Assembly (NCBI GenBank): GCA_020025825.1
Contig: JAHHRL010000016.1
Coordinates: 1-38,794, forward strand
Direction: 5' to 3'
DNA length: 38,794 bases
DNA from: Faecalibacterium sp.
Lineage (GTDB): Bacteria; Bacillota; Clostridia; Oscillospirales; Ruminococcaceae
Shown: positions 24,613 through 33,328 of the stretch, piece after piece
Layout: each line of letters starts with the position of its first letter
Position numbering within the stretch: the stretch's first letter is position 1
Position numbers and translations under genes: made by a program
The notes under the pieces: model-generated
Told to the model about the DNA's origin: nothing
What the model saw: the letters and a program-made list of their open reading frames with translations, nothing else
Databases searched by the model: none

Positions 24613-26316
24613 TTATTTGGTCTTGCCGTAAGTGATAACAGAGGTGTCGGCGCATTTCTTTACATCGCTGAGTTCCTCACCCATGTACTCGGCAATAATC
24701 TTGGTAACCAGCGGCGCGCAAAAGCCGCCCTGGCAGCGTCCCATGCCGGGACGTACACGTTTTTTAATGCCATCAACCGTAGGCACGCAAATGGGGGATT
24801 TCAGTGCATCCAAAATCTCACCACGGCTGATTTCCTCGCAGCGGCAAACAATTACACCGTAGTCAGGATTTTCCTGAATCAGTTTGTTGCGGTCCTCGTC
24901 GCTCATCTCACGCAGTACGGGGATTCCCTTGCGAATGGGGGAGAAGTTTTCGTTTTTTTCTACCTTTTGTACCTTGGAAAGCTCCTCAACTGCCATCTTT
25001 TCAATATCCAGAGCGACTGCCGGAGCAGTGGTCAGGCCGGGGGACTGAATGCCCGCACAGTGGATGATGTTTTTGGTGCTGCGGCCTTTTTCAATGATAA
25101 AGTCCTCCTCAAATGTGGGGGAGCGTACACCGGTAAAGTAGGTAATAATATCTTTTTCGTTTACGGAAGGCACAGCCTTTTTCTGTTTTTTGAATACAGC
25201 GGCAATGCTTTCCTTGTGGGTTTCGGTGTTTTCCTTTTCGTAGGTTTCCACAGCGTCCGGGCCAAGCAGCAGGTTGTCGTGCACAGTATGTAAAATACCG
25301 CCGCCCTTCGAGTGGGTTTTGTGTGTATTAAACTCCGTTACAGAGGTAATCGACCGCAGATAAACACCGGCCTTTTTATCCAAAATGGAGTTGGTGCCAC
25401 GGCGTGGATGAATCGAGAAGAATCTGTCGTTTGCCATGCGGGCAACTTCTTCGCTAAAAACACCGGCGGCATTGATTACAATTTTAGGGTGAACTGTGCC
25501 GCGGTTTGTGCTGACACTGATGATTTTTCCGTCCTGAACCTCCATGCCGGTAACAGCGGTATTCAGGCTGACCTTGGCGCCGTTTGCCACAGCGTTTTCA
25601 GCATAGGCGATGGTAATGCCGTAAGGGCATACACAACCCGAGGAGGGGTTGTAGATTGCATAGCGGAAATTATCGCCCAGATAAGGCTCCTGCTTTTTCA
25701 GTTCCTCGCCGGAAACCATTACGGTGTCACTGATGCCGTCGTGGTGTTTCCGCCATTGGCAGTAAAACCAAATAAAAGGCTTGAGCCATGCTTGGTCAAA
25801 GGGAACATACTGCCCAACACGCTTGAAAGGCACGTCTAATTCCTTGCAGACCTGCTCGTACATGGCATTGCCCTTGCGCACATAATGGTGCTTCAGGGAC
25901 CCACGGGAAAGGTCAATACCGGGGTGTACCTCGCCGTCGTTGCGGCCCGAAGCTTGCAGTGCAAGGTCGGATTCTTTTTCCACCAGTAGGATATTCAGCT
26001 TCCACTTGGACAATTCACGGGCGATAGACGCACCGGAAATGCCGCCGCCAATCACCAAAACATCAACCTTTTGTCCGTCCAGACTGTTGTCGTGGATTTC
26101 CGGCATCCGCATAGGCTGGTCTTTTGCTTCATCACATACAATGTCGTTTACAACATGGATGGTGCTGTACTTGGTAGCAGCGATGGAACAGGCGCTTACA
26201 ACGTCACTCCATTTTTCCAGATGTCCACGCATAACGATGCAATTGTTTTCCAGAGAGGCAGTGACCTTTCCTCCGTACGATTCCTTTAACTTTTTGTTCG
26301 TTTTTGTTAGGTTCAT
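24613..26316 (-). CDS. GlpA-like FAD-dependent dehydrogenase with BON-like N-terminus and BFD-type iron-sulfur C-terminus
   Basis: This 567-residue flavoprotein is the first gene of the operon. Residues about 15-60 (SLENNCIVMRGHLEKW and HVVNDIV) look like a BON domain, unusual for this family. A DAO/GlpA-type FAD domain starts at about 83 with VDVLVIGGGISGASIAREL and includes SGRNDGEVHPG and VINAAGVFSEEVA. The C-terminal Fer2_BFD domain has CRCEE and GMGRCQGGFCAP, four Cys for a [2Fe-2S] cluster. Clostridial relatives are annotated glycerol-3-phosphate dehydrogenase; here the product of the FGGY kinase may be the substrate, which is inference. A consensus promoter and a palindromic operator lie upstream. 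Confidence 0.87.
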   Translation of the reverse strand: MNLTKTNKKLKESYGGKVTASLENNCIVMRGHLEKWSDVVSACSIAATKYSTIHVVNDIVCDEAKDQPMRMPEIHDNSLDGQKVDVLVIGGGISGASIARELSKWKLNILLVEKESDLALQASGRNDGEVHPGIDLSRGSLKHHYVRKGNAMYEQVCKELDVPFKRVGQYVPFDQAWLKPFIWFYCQWRKHHDGISDTVMVSGEELKKQEPYLGDNFRYAIYNPSSGCVCPYGITIAYAENAVANGAKVSLNTAVTGMEVQDGKIISVSTNRGTVHPKIVINAAGVFSEEVARMANDRFFSIHPRRGTNSILDKKAGVYLRSITSVTEFNTHKTHSKGGGILHTVHDNLLLGPDAVETYEKENTETHKESIAAVFKKQKKAVPSVNEKDIITYFTGVRSPTFEEDFIIEKGRSTKNIIHCAGIQSPGLTTAPAVALDIEKMAVEELSKVQKVEKNENFSPIRKGIPVLREMSDEDRNKLIQENPDYGVIVCRCEEISRGEILDALKSPICVPTVDGIKKRVRPGMGRCQGGFCAPLVTKIIAEYMGEELSDVKKCADTSVITYGKTK

Positions 26317-26359
26317 AAGAGAAAGGCTCCCTTCTAAATATGAAAGAGAATTGCGTTCC

Positions 26360-26406
26360 TGCGGTTATTTTGTATCGGTCGATCGACCGACTCGGCTTTA
26401 ACCGCA
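26360..26406. promoter_or_regulatory. Concentric palindromic operator of the flavoprotein operon
   Basis: A perfect 16-bp palindrome (TCGGTCGATCGACCGA, 26375-26390) lies inside a second inverted repeat, TGCGGTTA (26360-26367)/TAACCGCA (26399-26406), with nearly the same centre. It covers the expected transcript start of the minus-strand operon and lies between it and the divergent tetR. It is probably the TetR operator. Confidence 0.75.
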
Positions 26407-26434
26407 TTATACAGCCGCCGCAATGTGTTGTCAA
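26406..26434 (-). promoter_or_regulatory. Full-consensus promoter of the five-gene flavoprotein operon
   Basis: Minus-strand TTGACA (26429-26434), 17-base spacer, TATAAT (26406-26411), a perfect match. Such a strong promoter next to the palindrome fits tight repression. Confidence 0.9.
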
Positions 26435-26478
26435 TATACATAAAATAATTATATTTTGTTTAATATTGATTATGCAGA

Positions 26479-26507
26479 TAGACAACTGAATAACGAAGTG
26501 CTACAAT
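26479..26507 (+). promoter_or_regulatory. Promoter of the divergent tetR gene
   Basis: TAGACA (26479-26484), 17 bases, TACAAT (26502-26507). The leader is only about 16 bases and contains AAGGAGGT. Confidence 0.65.
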
Positions 26508-26529
26508 ACCCAAAAAGGAGGTGTAGGCA

Positions 26530-27117
26530 ATGGCTGCACCAAAAAACGAAAATATTAAAAGCAGAATTTTGCAAGTAACGGAACAACTTTTGGAAAGTAA
26601 GAGCTTCCAGGATATTTCGCTTGCGCAGGTTGCGGCCAAGGCCGAAATTTCCAAAGGGACACTCTACTATTACTACAAATCCAAGGGTGAGCTTTTCTGT
26701 GACCTGACAGACCAGTATTTGCACAGGCAGTGGGAGGACTTCCTCAACTGGACAGAGGACGACCAAAAGGATACCTCGCTGCAGCGCCTTGTGAAATATG
26801 TTATAGAGCGCAACGTCGCCAGTGCGGCCTTTCGTCTGCGTTTATTCGGCGAGGCACAGTTAGGCGATGAAGAATTGAAACAAAAGCTGGCCGAGCGATA
26901 TAATGCGTTTTACACTTTGATTAGTGAAAAAATCGCACAGCGCACCAACCTCCCGGCGGAGTTCCTTACATGGTTGATTTTGTTGGCTTCGGACGGAATC
27001 ATCATACAAAAAGCCATTGAGAATAAAGCCTTTGATGCAGATGGCTTTGTGAAATATGCCGTCAGCTGTTTGGAAGCGCTTAATCAGCCGAAAAATCAAA
27101 CCGAAAACATGCCGTAA
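26530..27117 (+). CDS. TetR/AcrR family repressor, probable regulator of the flavoprotein operon
   Basis: This 195-residue protein has the TetR N-terminal helix-turn-helix (residues about 8-54; ISLAQVAAKAEISKGTLYYYYKSKGEL, with the GTLYYYYK recognition helix) and a variable helical ligand domain. It is divergent from the GlpA-like gene, and the shared 200-base gap holds a perfect palindrome, so repression released by a pathway intermediate is the likely mode. The ligand is unknown. A terminator follows 12 bases after the stop. Confidence 0.9.
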   Translation: MAAPKNENIKSRILQVTEQLLESKSFQDISLAQVAAKAEISKGTLYYYYKSKGELFCDLTDQYLHRQWEDFLNWTEDDQKDTSLQRLVKYVIERNVASAAFRLRLFGEAQLGDEELKQKLAERYNAFYTLISEKIAQRTNLPAEFLTWLILLASDGIIIQKAIENKAFDADGFVKYAVSCLEALNQPKNQTENMP

Positions 27118-27128
27118 GCTGTTATGGT

Positions 27129-27165
27129 AAGTGCCGTATTTCTTTTATGAGATGCGGCACTTTTG
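27129..27165 (+). terminator. Terminator after tetR
   Basis: An 11-bp stem (AAGTGCCGTAT/ATGCGGCACTT, one G-T pair) with a 12-base loop, then TTGT. The T-run is short. Confidence 0.6.
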
Positions 27166-27271
27166 TATTTGGATAAGAAATCCAATCGGAAGCCGAAAAG
27201 CCGTTAGATAGCTGGATTGCGGCAGGATTCCGTGCTATTATGAAAGGCGTGGAATGAGAGGTGGCAAAACA

Positions 27272-29866
27272 ATGAGCCGGAAACAAAAGGGCCAGCTAAA
27301 ACTGTTTTTCAGCTATGCGGAAAGCAGCGGAAAAACACAGGCAATGCTGGAGGCTGCGCAAAACGCACAGGCAAAGGGTGTTCGGGTTTTGGTTGGCTAT
27401 ATTGCACCCCATACTGCGGCACAAACAATGGATTTGCTAAAGGATATGGAGCAGTTGCCTCCCTTTTTATTTGCCGGGCAGCGGGAGTTTGACTTGGATG
27501 CTGCCTTAGCCCGTAAGCCGGAGCTGGTGCTGGTAGATGAAATGGCGCACACCAACCCGAAAAACAGCCGCCATCGAAAAAGGTATCAGGATATTGACGA
27601 ACTGCTGCAGGCAGGGATTGACGTATATACAACCGTCAATGTGAGCAACATTGAAAGCCTGCATGATACCGTTGCTGCGATTACAGGGATTACCACATGG
27701 GAGCGGATTCCGGACGATATGTTCGACCGGGCAGACCAAGTGGAACTGATTGATATTGAACCGCAAGAGCTATTGGAGCGTTTGCAGGAATGCGGGGGAA
27801 AAACCGCACCAAGTACCGTCGAGCAGCTTACGGCCCTGCGGGAGATTGCACTTCGCCGCTGTGCGGATAGAGTAAAACTGCTTTCCAATCGGCAGCGGCA
27901 GGATAGTGCGTTCCACACGGATGAACATATTTTGGCGTGCCTGTCGTCGGCGCCGTCAAATGCAAAAATCATACGGACAGCAGCACGTATGGCACGTGCG
28001 TTTAACAGCCAGTTTACGGCGCTGTTTGTAGAAACACCGGATTTTGCAGAGGAATCCGTAGAAAATAAGCGCCGCCTGCGGGAAAATTTCCGCTTGGCAG
28101 AACAACTGGGCGCAGAAATTGAAGTTGTATATGGGGAAGATGTATCCTATCAAATTGCGGAGTTTTCCCATGTTTCGGGCGTTACAAAAATTGTGCTGGG
28201 GCGCAGCGAAATGTCCCACCAGCATTTTTTCGGAAAGCCAAGCCTGACCCAGCGGCTGGTTTCCTATGCGCCGGAGGTAAATATCCATATTATTCCGGAC
28301 GGTGATGCGGAACTTACTACGTTTCGCCGTAAGTGGACGAAGCGAGAAAAAACGCAAGTCGGGGCAGATACTCTGAAAAGCCTGCGGATTTTTCTGGGAG
28401 CCACTCTATTAAGCCTGCTGTTTGACCGCTTGAACTTTACAGCGGCAAATATCATCATGGTATATATTTTGGGGGTACAGTTGATTGCCATTGTTACCTC
28501 GCACCAGATTTATAGCCTGATAGCCTCGGCGGCAAGTGTGTTTGTTTTCAATTTTCTGTTTACAACACCACGGTTTTCTTTGCTGGCGAATGAAAGTGGC
28601 TATCCGGTTACCTTTGTGATGATGTTTTTAACAGCATATATTACAGGCACCTTTGCAAGCCGCTATAAAAAGCAAGCAGGGCAGGTTGCAAAGGTTGCGT
28701 ACCGAACCAAAATTTTGTTTGATATGGACCAGCTGCTGACGAAAGCAGACAGCAAAACACAAATTATACAAGCCGCAGCCCAGCAGATAGTTAAACTGGT
28801 AGGACGCAATATTGTTGTGTTTGAAAATGTAGACGGTCCCTTGTCAGAGCCGTATTTGTTCCAATCCAAATCTGCGCCTCCACAGGTGTACCATGTGGAG
28901 GAGGAGATGAAAACCGTGCAGTGGGTGCTGAAAAACAACCATGCAGCCGGCGCAACAACGGATACGCTCTCCGATGCGCACTATCTTTATTTTGCAGTGC
29001 GTGTAAGCGACCGTGTTTACGGCGTGGTAGGCATCGAGGCGGAGCATACCGGTTTGGATGCCTACGAACGTGAGATTTTACTCTCTATGCTAGGCGAATT
29101 TGCGCTTGCATTGGCAAATGAAAAGAATGCCCGTGAGCGTGCGGCGGCGGCCCTTTTGGCGGAAAGCGAACAGCTGCGTGCAAACCTGCTGAGAAGCATC
29201 TCCCATGATTTGCGCACCCCGCTGACTACTATTTCGGGTAACGTAAGTAACTTGATAAGCAACGGCCAGAGCTTTGATGATGCAACCAAGCAGCGAATTT
29301 ATGCAGATATTTATGATGATTCTATGTGGCTGACCAATCTGGTGGAAAATTTGCTGTACGCCACCCGCATCGAGGAAAATCGCATGATACTGCGCACGAC
29401 AGCCGAGCTGCTGGATGACATTATGGAAGAAGCCGTGCACCATATAAAACCCAAAGCCGCCGACCACCCCATCCGTCTGGAAAACAGCAAGGAATTGCTG
29501 CTTGTATGCGTGGACGCAAAATTGATTGTACAGGTGGTTGTAAATATCGTGGATAATGCCATTAAATACACCCCTAAAGGGACACCTATCACCCTTAGTA
29601 CACATCGAAAAGGTACAATGGCGGAGATTTGTATTGTGGATACAGGCGGCGGTATTTCGGACGAAGATAAGGCAAGGATTTTTGATAAGTTTTATTGCGG
29701 AACCAGCAAAATTGCGGATAATCGACGCAGCTTAGGTTTGGGGCTGTTTTTGTGCAAAGCCATTGTGGAGGCACACGGCGGTACAATACAGGTAGAGGAT
29801 AACCAGCCCAGCGGTACGATTTTCCGGTTTACACTTCCTTTGGAGGAGGTTACGATTCATGAATAA
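27272..29866 (+). CDS. kdpD: KdpD-type sensor histidine kinase
   Basis: This is an 864-residue membrane sensor of potassium/osmotic state. In order: KdpD N-domain (about 1-205; SEFDLDAAL-like QREFDLDAALARKP, DEMAHTNPKNSRH, AGIDVYTTVNVSNIESL), a USP domain (about 220-340), a four-helix DUF4118 membrane block (about 365-465), a GAF-like region, and a HisKA/HATPase kinase. H645 in SISHDLRTPL is the phosphoacceptor; the N box is VVNIVDNAIKYTP and the G boxes are VDTGGGISDEDK and LGLGLFL. The N-domain Walker A is degenerate (YAESSGKT). An ATG at 27254 is an alternative start; 27272 has the better family N-terminus. No kdpFABC lies nearby. It overlaps kdpE by 8 bases. Confidence 0.92.
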   Translation: MSRKQKGQLKLFFSYAESSGKTQAMLEAAQNAQAKGVRVLVGYIAPHTAAQTMDLLKDMEQLPPFLFAGQREFDLDAALARKPELVLVDEMAHTNPKNSRHRKRYQDIDELLQAGIDVYTTVNVSNIESLHDTVAAITGITTWERIPDDMFDRADQVELIDIEPQELLERLQECGGKTAPSTVEQLTALREIALRRCADRVKLLSNRQRQDSAFHTDEHILACLSSAPSNAKIIRTAARMARAFNSQFTALFVETPDFAEESVENKRRLRENFRLAEQLGAEIEVVYGEDVSYQIAEFSHVSGVTKIVLGRSEMSHQHFFGKPSLTQRLVSYAPEVNIHIIPDGDAELTTFRRKWTKREKTQVGADTLKSLRIFLGATLLSLLFDRLNFTAANIIMVYILGVQLIAIVTSHQIYSLIASAASVFVFNFLFTTPRFSLLANESGYPVTFVMMFLTAYITGTFASRYKKQAGQVAKVAYRTKILFDMDQLLTKADSKTQIIQAAAQQIVKLVGRNIVVFENVDGPLSEPYLFQSKSAPPQVYHVEEEMKTVQWVLKNNHAAGATTDTLSDAHYLYFAVRVSDRVYGVVGIEAEHTGLDAYEREILLSMLGEFALALANEKNARERAAAALLAESEQLRANLLRSISHDLRTPLTTISGNVSNLISNGQSFDDATKQRIYADIYDDSMWLTNLVENLLYATRIEENRMILRTTAELLDDIMEEAVHHIKPKAADHPIRLENSKELLLVCVDAKLIVQVVVNIVDNAIKYTPKGTPITLSTHRKGTMAEICIVDTGGGISDEDKARIFDKFYCGTSKIADNRRSLGLGLFLCKAIVEAHGGTIQVEDNQPSGTIFRFTLPLEEVTIHE

Positions 29867-30557
29867 AATACAGGTTTTGGTAGTAGAGGATGATACTCGT
29901 GTTTGTAACTTGATTACAACTACACTGAGCACACACGGGTACCAGTACATTACAGCGGCAACCGGCGGCAGTGCAATTATGGAGATGGCAACTTGCCACC
30001 CGGACGTGATTTTGCTGGATTTGGGCCTGCCGGATATAGACGGCATGGAAGTAATTCAGCGTGTGCGCAGCTGGTCGGATGTGCCGATTATTGTGATAAG
30101 TGCACGAAGCGAAGACACTGATAAAATCGATGCACTGGATGCAGGTGCGGACGATTACCTGACAAAGCCTTTCTCGGTAGACGAACTGCTGGCACGGCTG
30201 CGTGTTACACAGCGCCGTATTGCCCTTATGCAGGGGCATACCAGTCACGAGTCTGTATTTGTGAACGGCGAGCTTAAAATTGATTATGCGTCCGGCTGTG
30301 TATATCTGGGCACAGAAGAAGTGCACCTGACACCCATCGAGTATAAGCTCCTGTGTTTGCTTGCCCAAAATATTGGCAAGGTGCTGACGCACCGCTTTAT
30401 TACGCAAAGTGTATGGGGCAGCAGCTGGGAAAATGACGTTGCTTCCTTGCGTGTATTTATGGCAACCCTGCGCAAAAAGCTGGAAAAAGGCGAAAATACG
30501 CCCCAGTATATCCAAACACACGTAGGTGTTGGCTACCGTATGATGAAAATAGAGTAA
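29859..30557 (+). CDS. kdpE: KdpE-type OmpR family response regulator
   Basis: This 232-residue regulator has a receiver domain with the acidic pair at 10-12 (VVEDD), phosphoacceptor D54 in ILLDLGLPDIDG, and the Lys of DDYLTKPFS. A C-terminal winged helix (about 135-230; LTPIEYKLLCLLAQNIGKVLTHRF and IQTHVGVGYRM) follows. It is coupled translationally to kdpD (8-base overlap). The usual target, kdpFABC, is not in the window, so its regulon must lie elsewhere or differ. Confidence 0.93.
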   Translation: MNKIQVLVVEDDTRVCNLITTTLSTHGYQYITAATGGSAIMEMATCHPDVILLDLGLPDIDGMEVIQRVRSWSDVPIIVISARSEDTDKIDALDAGADDYLTKPFSVDELLARLRVTQRRIALMQGHTSHESVFVNGELKIDYASGCVYLGTEEVHLTPIEYKLLCLLAQNIGKVLTHRFITQSVWGSSWENDVASLRVFMATLRKKLEKGENTPQYIQTHVGVGYRMMKIE

Positions 30558-30559
30558 CA

Positions 30560-30601
30560 AAAAACGCTTCGCAAACCGATTAGATCGTGCGAAGCGTTTT
30601 T
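30560..30601 (+). terminator. Terminator after kdpDE (bidirectional)
   Basis: A 14-bp perfect stem (30560-30573/30588-30601) of the form AAAAACGCTTCGCA, three bases after the kdpE stop. It also faces the lysR gene ending at 30670. Confidence 0.9.
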
Positions 30602-30669
30602 ATAAGCCTGTATATGCGGTGCTTTTGAAATACTTGTTGTGTACAGCCGGATTTTAAAAACAGCACCTG

Positions 30670-31566
30670 TTAGGAGGACTGATGATTCAAAATCATGTCT
30701 TCCAGCTCTTTTGCAGCGATGCTCAGTGGGGTGTCTGTGCGGGAAATCAGGCAGATTTCCCGCAGGGGGATTTTTTTCGTCAGCGTTAAGCGGTAAAGGC
30801 CGGTAGCTTCGGATTCGCCCTGCAAAAAATCTTCCGGAACAAAACCAATTCCCAAATCGGTTTTTACCAGCGGCAGGATTTGGTCTGCGGTGGCAGCCTC
30901 AATGTCCGGAGTCAGCACAAGCCCATTGCGAGAAAACCAACGGGTATAAAACTCGTAGGTTTTTGTTTGCTTGCCAAGACAAATAAAGGGATACTGGGCA
31001 AGCTCCGCCATAGATAATCGCTTTTGTGCTAAAGATGCGTAGCTTGAGCCGCAAACGGCAACTTCCTGAATGGTTTTGAGGGTTGTTTTTTTAATAAAGT
31101 GGGGCAGCTCTACAGGGGTTGTCACAACCGCAAAATCCACAAGACCATCCTTTAATGCTGCTACGGCCTGTGGGGTAGAGTGATTGCTGACCCGAATCCG
31201 TACATCGGGATAGATTTGGCGAAACCGCTTTAATACAGGCAGCAAAACGCACCGCAGCGAAACCTCGCTTGCGCCAATGGAAACCATGCCGCCCTGCAAA
31301 AAGCGGTCGGAGGAAAGCTCACGCTCCGCACGCTCGATGTGTTCGAAGGCTAGGGCGATGTGTGTATATAGCTTTTGTCCCTCAGGGGTAAGGGTTACCC
31401 CTCGATTCGAGCGTATAAAAAGGGTGCAGCCCAGCTCAGATTCCAAATTTTTAATGCTGCGTGTAATATTGGGCTGGTTGTTCAAAAGCACAGCAGCAGC
31501 TTGGGTAAAGCTCTTATATTTGGCTACATAGTAGAAAATTCGGTAGTAATCATAGCTTATATTCAC
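30670..31566 (-). CDS. LysR family transcriptional regulator
   Basis: This 298-residue regulator has an N-terminal winged helix-turn-helix (about 1-60; FTQAAAVLLNNQPNITRSIKNLESELG, FIRSNRGVTLTPEG) and a periplasmic-binding-like effector domain. The start is set at the GTG at 31566, which has GAGGTG six bases upstream and gives the family-typical N-terminus (NISYDYYRIFYYVAKYKSF). An upstream ATG at 31614 would add 16 residues. It is divergent from the MATE exporter and probably controls it. The helix-turn-helix reads QPN rather than the common QPA/QSA. Confidence 0.88.
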   Translation of the reverse strand: MNISYDYYRIFYYVAKYKSFTQAAAVLLNNQPNITRSIKNLESELGCTLFIRSNRGVTLTPEGQKLYTHIALAFEHIERAERELSSDRFLQGGMVSIGASEVSLRCVLLPVLKRFRQIYPDVRIRVSNHSTPQAVAALKDGLVDFAVVTTPVELPHFIKKTTLKTIQEVAVCGSSYASLAQKRLSMAELAQYPFICLGKQTKTYEFYTRWFSRNGLVLTPDIEAATADQILPLVKTDLGIGFVPEDFLQGESEATGLYRLTLTKKIPLREICLISRTDTPLSIAAKELEDMILNHQSS

Positions 31567-31637
31567 GGCACACACCTCGCCATACAAAATTGATATGTTA
31601 GAAATATCAAACATACATTTTACATATTGCCAAAAAA

Positions 31638-31716
31638 AGTATAATATTCCTTAAGGTCTGTGTCAACCAATAATGTTACATACCAATTTGTACTGCGCCA
31701 GACAGGTTGGTAAATA
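31638..31716. promoter_or_regulatory. Divergent promoters of lysR and the MATE gene
   Basis: Minus strand: TTGACA (31661-31666), 17 bases, TATACT (31638-31643) for lysR. Plus strand: TTGTAC (31688-31693), 17 bases, TAAATA (31711-31716) for the exporter. The gap is short enough for one LysR binding region to affect both. Confidence 0.7.
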
Positions 31717-31746
31717 GATAGGCGCAAGGTAGAGGGGGAGAATCGT

Positions 31747-33147
31747 ATGAACAAAGATTTGACGCTTGGAAAACCGGAAACTGTCCTATGGCGGTTTTGT
31801 CTGCCGCTGTTTGGCAGTATTATCTTCCAGCAGCTGTATAATCTGGCCGATAGCTTTGTAGCCGGTAAGTTTATCAGCGAGGACGCTTTGGCAGCAGTAG
31901 GCAACAGCTACGAAATCACGCTGATTTTTATTGCGTTTGCTTTTGGCTGTAATATCGGCTGCTCGGTTACAGTATCGCAGCTGTTTGGTGCAAAGCGTTA
32001 CCGTGATATTAAAACCGCAGTGTACACAACACTGATTGCAAGTGGTGTGGTGTGTGCGTTCCTGATGACGATTGGCACACTGTTCTGCACAGATTTGCTG
32101 CAGCTGATTCATACACCGGAAAATGTTATGGCGGACTCTAAGCTGTATCTGGATATTTATGTTTGGGGCTTGCCGTTTGTGTTCTACTACAATGTAGCAA
32201 CGGGTATCTTCTCGGCAATGGGTGACTCCAAAACGCCGTTTATCTTCTTGGCAATCTCGTCTGTAACCAATATTGCAGTGGATATCTTCTTTGTTACCGC
32301 ACTGCACATGGGCGTTGCAGGTGTCGCATGGGCAACCTTCCTGTGCCAGGGTGTCAGCTGTGTGCTGGCTGTGCTGGTGGTGTTTAACCGACTGGCAAAA
32401 ATTGAAACAGAGGAAAAACCGGCATTGTTCTCTTGGCAGCTGCTGAAAAAGATTTCCATTGTGGCAATTCCCAGCATTTTGCAGCAGAGCTTTATCTCGG
32501 TGGGCAATATCGTAATTCAGGGTGTTATCAATACATTTGGCTCCAGTGTCATGGCAGGCTACTCTGCATCGGTAAAGATGAATAACCTGGTAATTACCTC
32601 CTTTACCACACTGGGCAACGGTATCTCCAACTATACGGCACAAAATGTGGGCGCAATGAAGATGTCCCGTGTCCGAGCCGGTTTTAAGGCAGGCATGAAA
32701 ATTGTGTGGATGCTGAGTGTGCCGATTGTGCTGCTGTACTTCTTCGGCGGCAAGTATCTGGTGTACCTGTTCTTGGAGCAGCCCGGCGGCAAGGCAATGG
32801 AAACCGGCGTGCAGTTCCTGCGTATGTTGTCTCCGTTCTACTTCGTTATCTCGCTCAAGCTGGTTGCCGATGGTATCCTGCGTGGAGCCGAAATGATGAA
32901 CAAGTTTATGATTGCAACCTTTACCGATTTGATTCTGCGTGTTGTCCTGGCAAAGGTACTTTCGGTACCGTTCGGTACAGCAGGTATCTGGATGGCATGG
33001 CCCATTGGCTGGACCGTTTCGATGGTGCTGTCCGTTTGGTTTTACAATGTCGGCCCTTGGAAGCAGCATGACGAGGACGAAAACCTTGCAGTAATTGAGG
33101 AAGCTACAATACTTGAGGCTGAGGAGCCTGCAGTGCTTGTGGAATAA
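31747..33147 (+). CDS. MATE family multidrug/toxin exporter
   Basis: This 466-residue protein has about 12 hydrophobic helices in two repeated halves. The first half opens with LPLFGSIIFQQLYNLADSFVAGKF and the second with VAIPSILQQSFISVGNIVIQGVINTFG, the duplicated MATE signature. The family exports cationic compounds in exchange for sodium or protons. The last 25 residues are acidic and cytoplasmic. GGGGGAG lies seven bases before the ATG. The substrate is unknown. Confidence 0.92.
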   Translation: MNKDLTLGKPETVLWRFCLPLFGSIIFQQLYNLADSFVAGKFISEDALAAVGNSYEITLIFIAFAFGCNIGCSVTVSQLFGAKRYRDIKTAVYTTLIASGVVCAFLMTIGTLFCTDLLQLIHTPENVMADSKLYLDIYVWGLPFVFYYNVATGIFSAMGDSKTPFIFLAISSVTNIAVDIFFVTALHMGVAGVAWATFLCQGVSCVLAVLVVFNRLAKIETEEKPALFSWQLLKKISIVAIPSILQQSFISVGNIVIQGVINTFGSSVMAGYSASVKMNNLVITSFTTLGNGISNYTAQNVGAMKMSRVRAGFKAGMKIVWMLSVPIVLLYFFGGKYLVYLFLEQPGGKAMETGVQFLRMLSPFYFVISLKLVADGILRGAEMMNKFMIATFTDLILRVVLAKVLSVPFGTAGIWMAWPIGWTVSMVLSVWFYNVGPWKQHDEDENLAVIEEATILEAEEPAVLVE

Positions 33148-33172
33148 GGGTATAAAAAGTATAAAGTAGGGC

Positions 33173-33228
33173 AAAAGCCTCCGCAAACCGTGGGACAGGG
33201 GTGTTTACGGTGATATGCGGAGGCTTTT
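33173..33228 (+). terminator. Terminator after the MATE gene
   Basis: A 13-bp stem (AAAAGCCTCCGCA, 33173-33185, with 33216-33228) has a 30-base loop containing a second ACCGT/ACGGT pairing. Confidence 0.75.
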
Positions 33229-33328
33229 CGTGTAAAAAGTGCATCAAATCAAAGCCTGCAAAAACTGCAAAATAGAACGTTTTGCAAGAAAAATAAATTT
33301 TTGGTGTGAAACGCAGTACAAAAGGTGC

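Noticed and set aside
31786..33186. Long open frame antisense to the MATE gene.
   Set aside because: The translation is Cys/His/Gln-rich with no family likeness; the plus-strand MATE protein fully explains the region.
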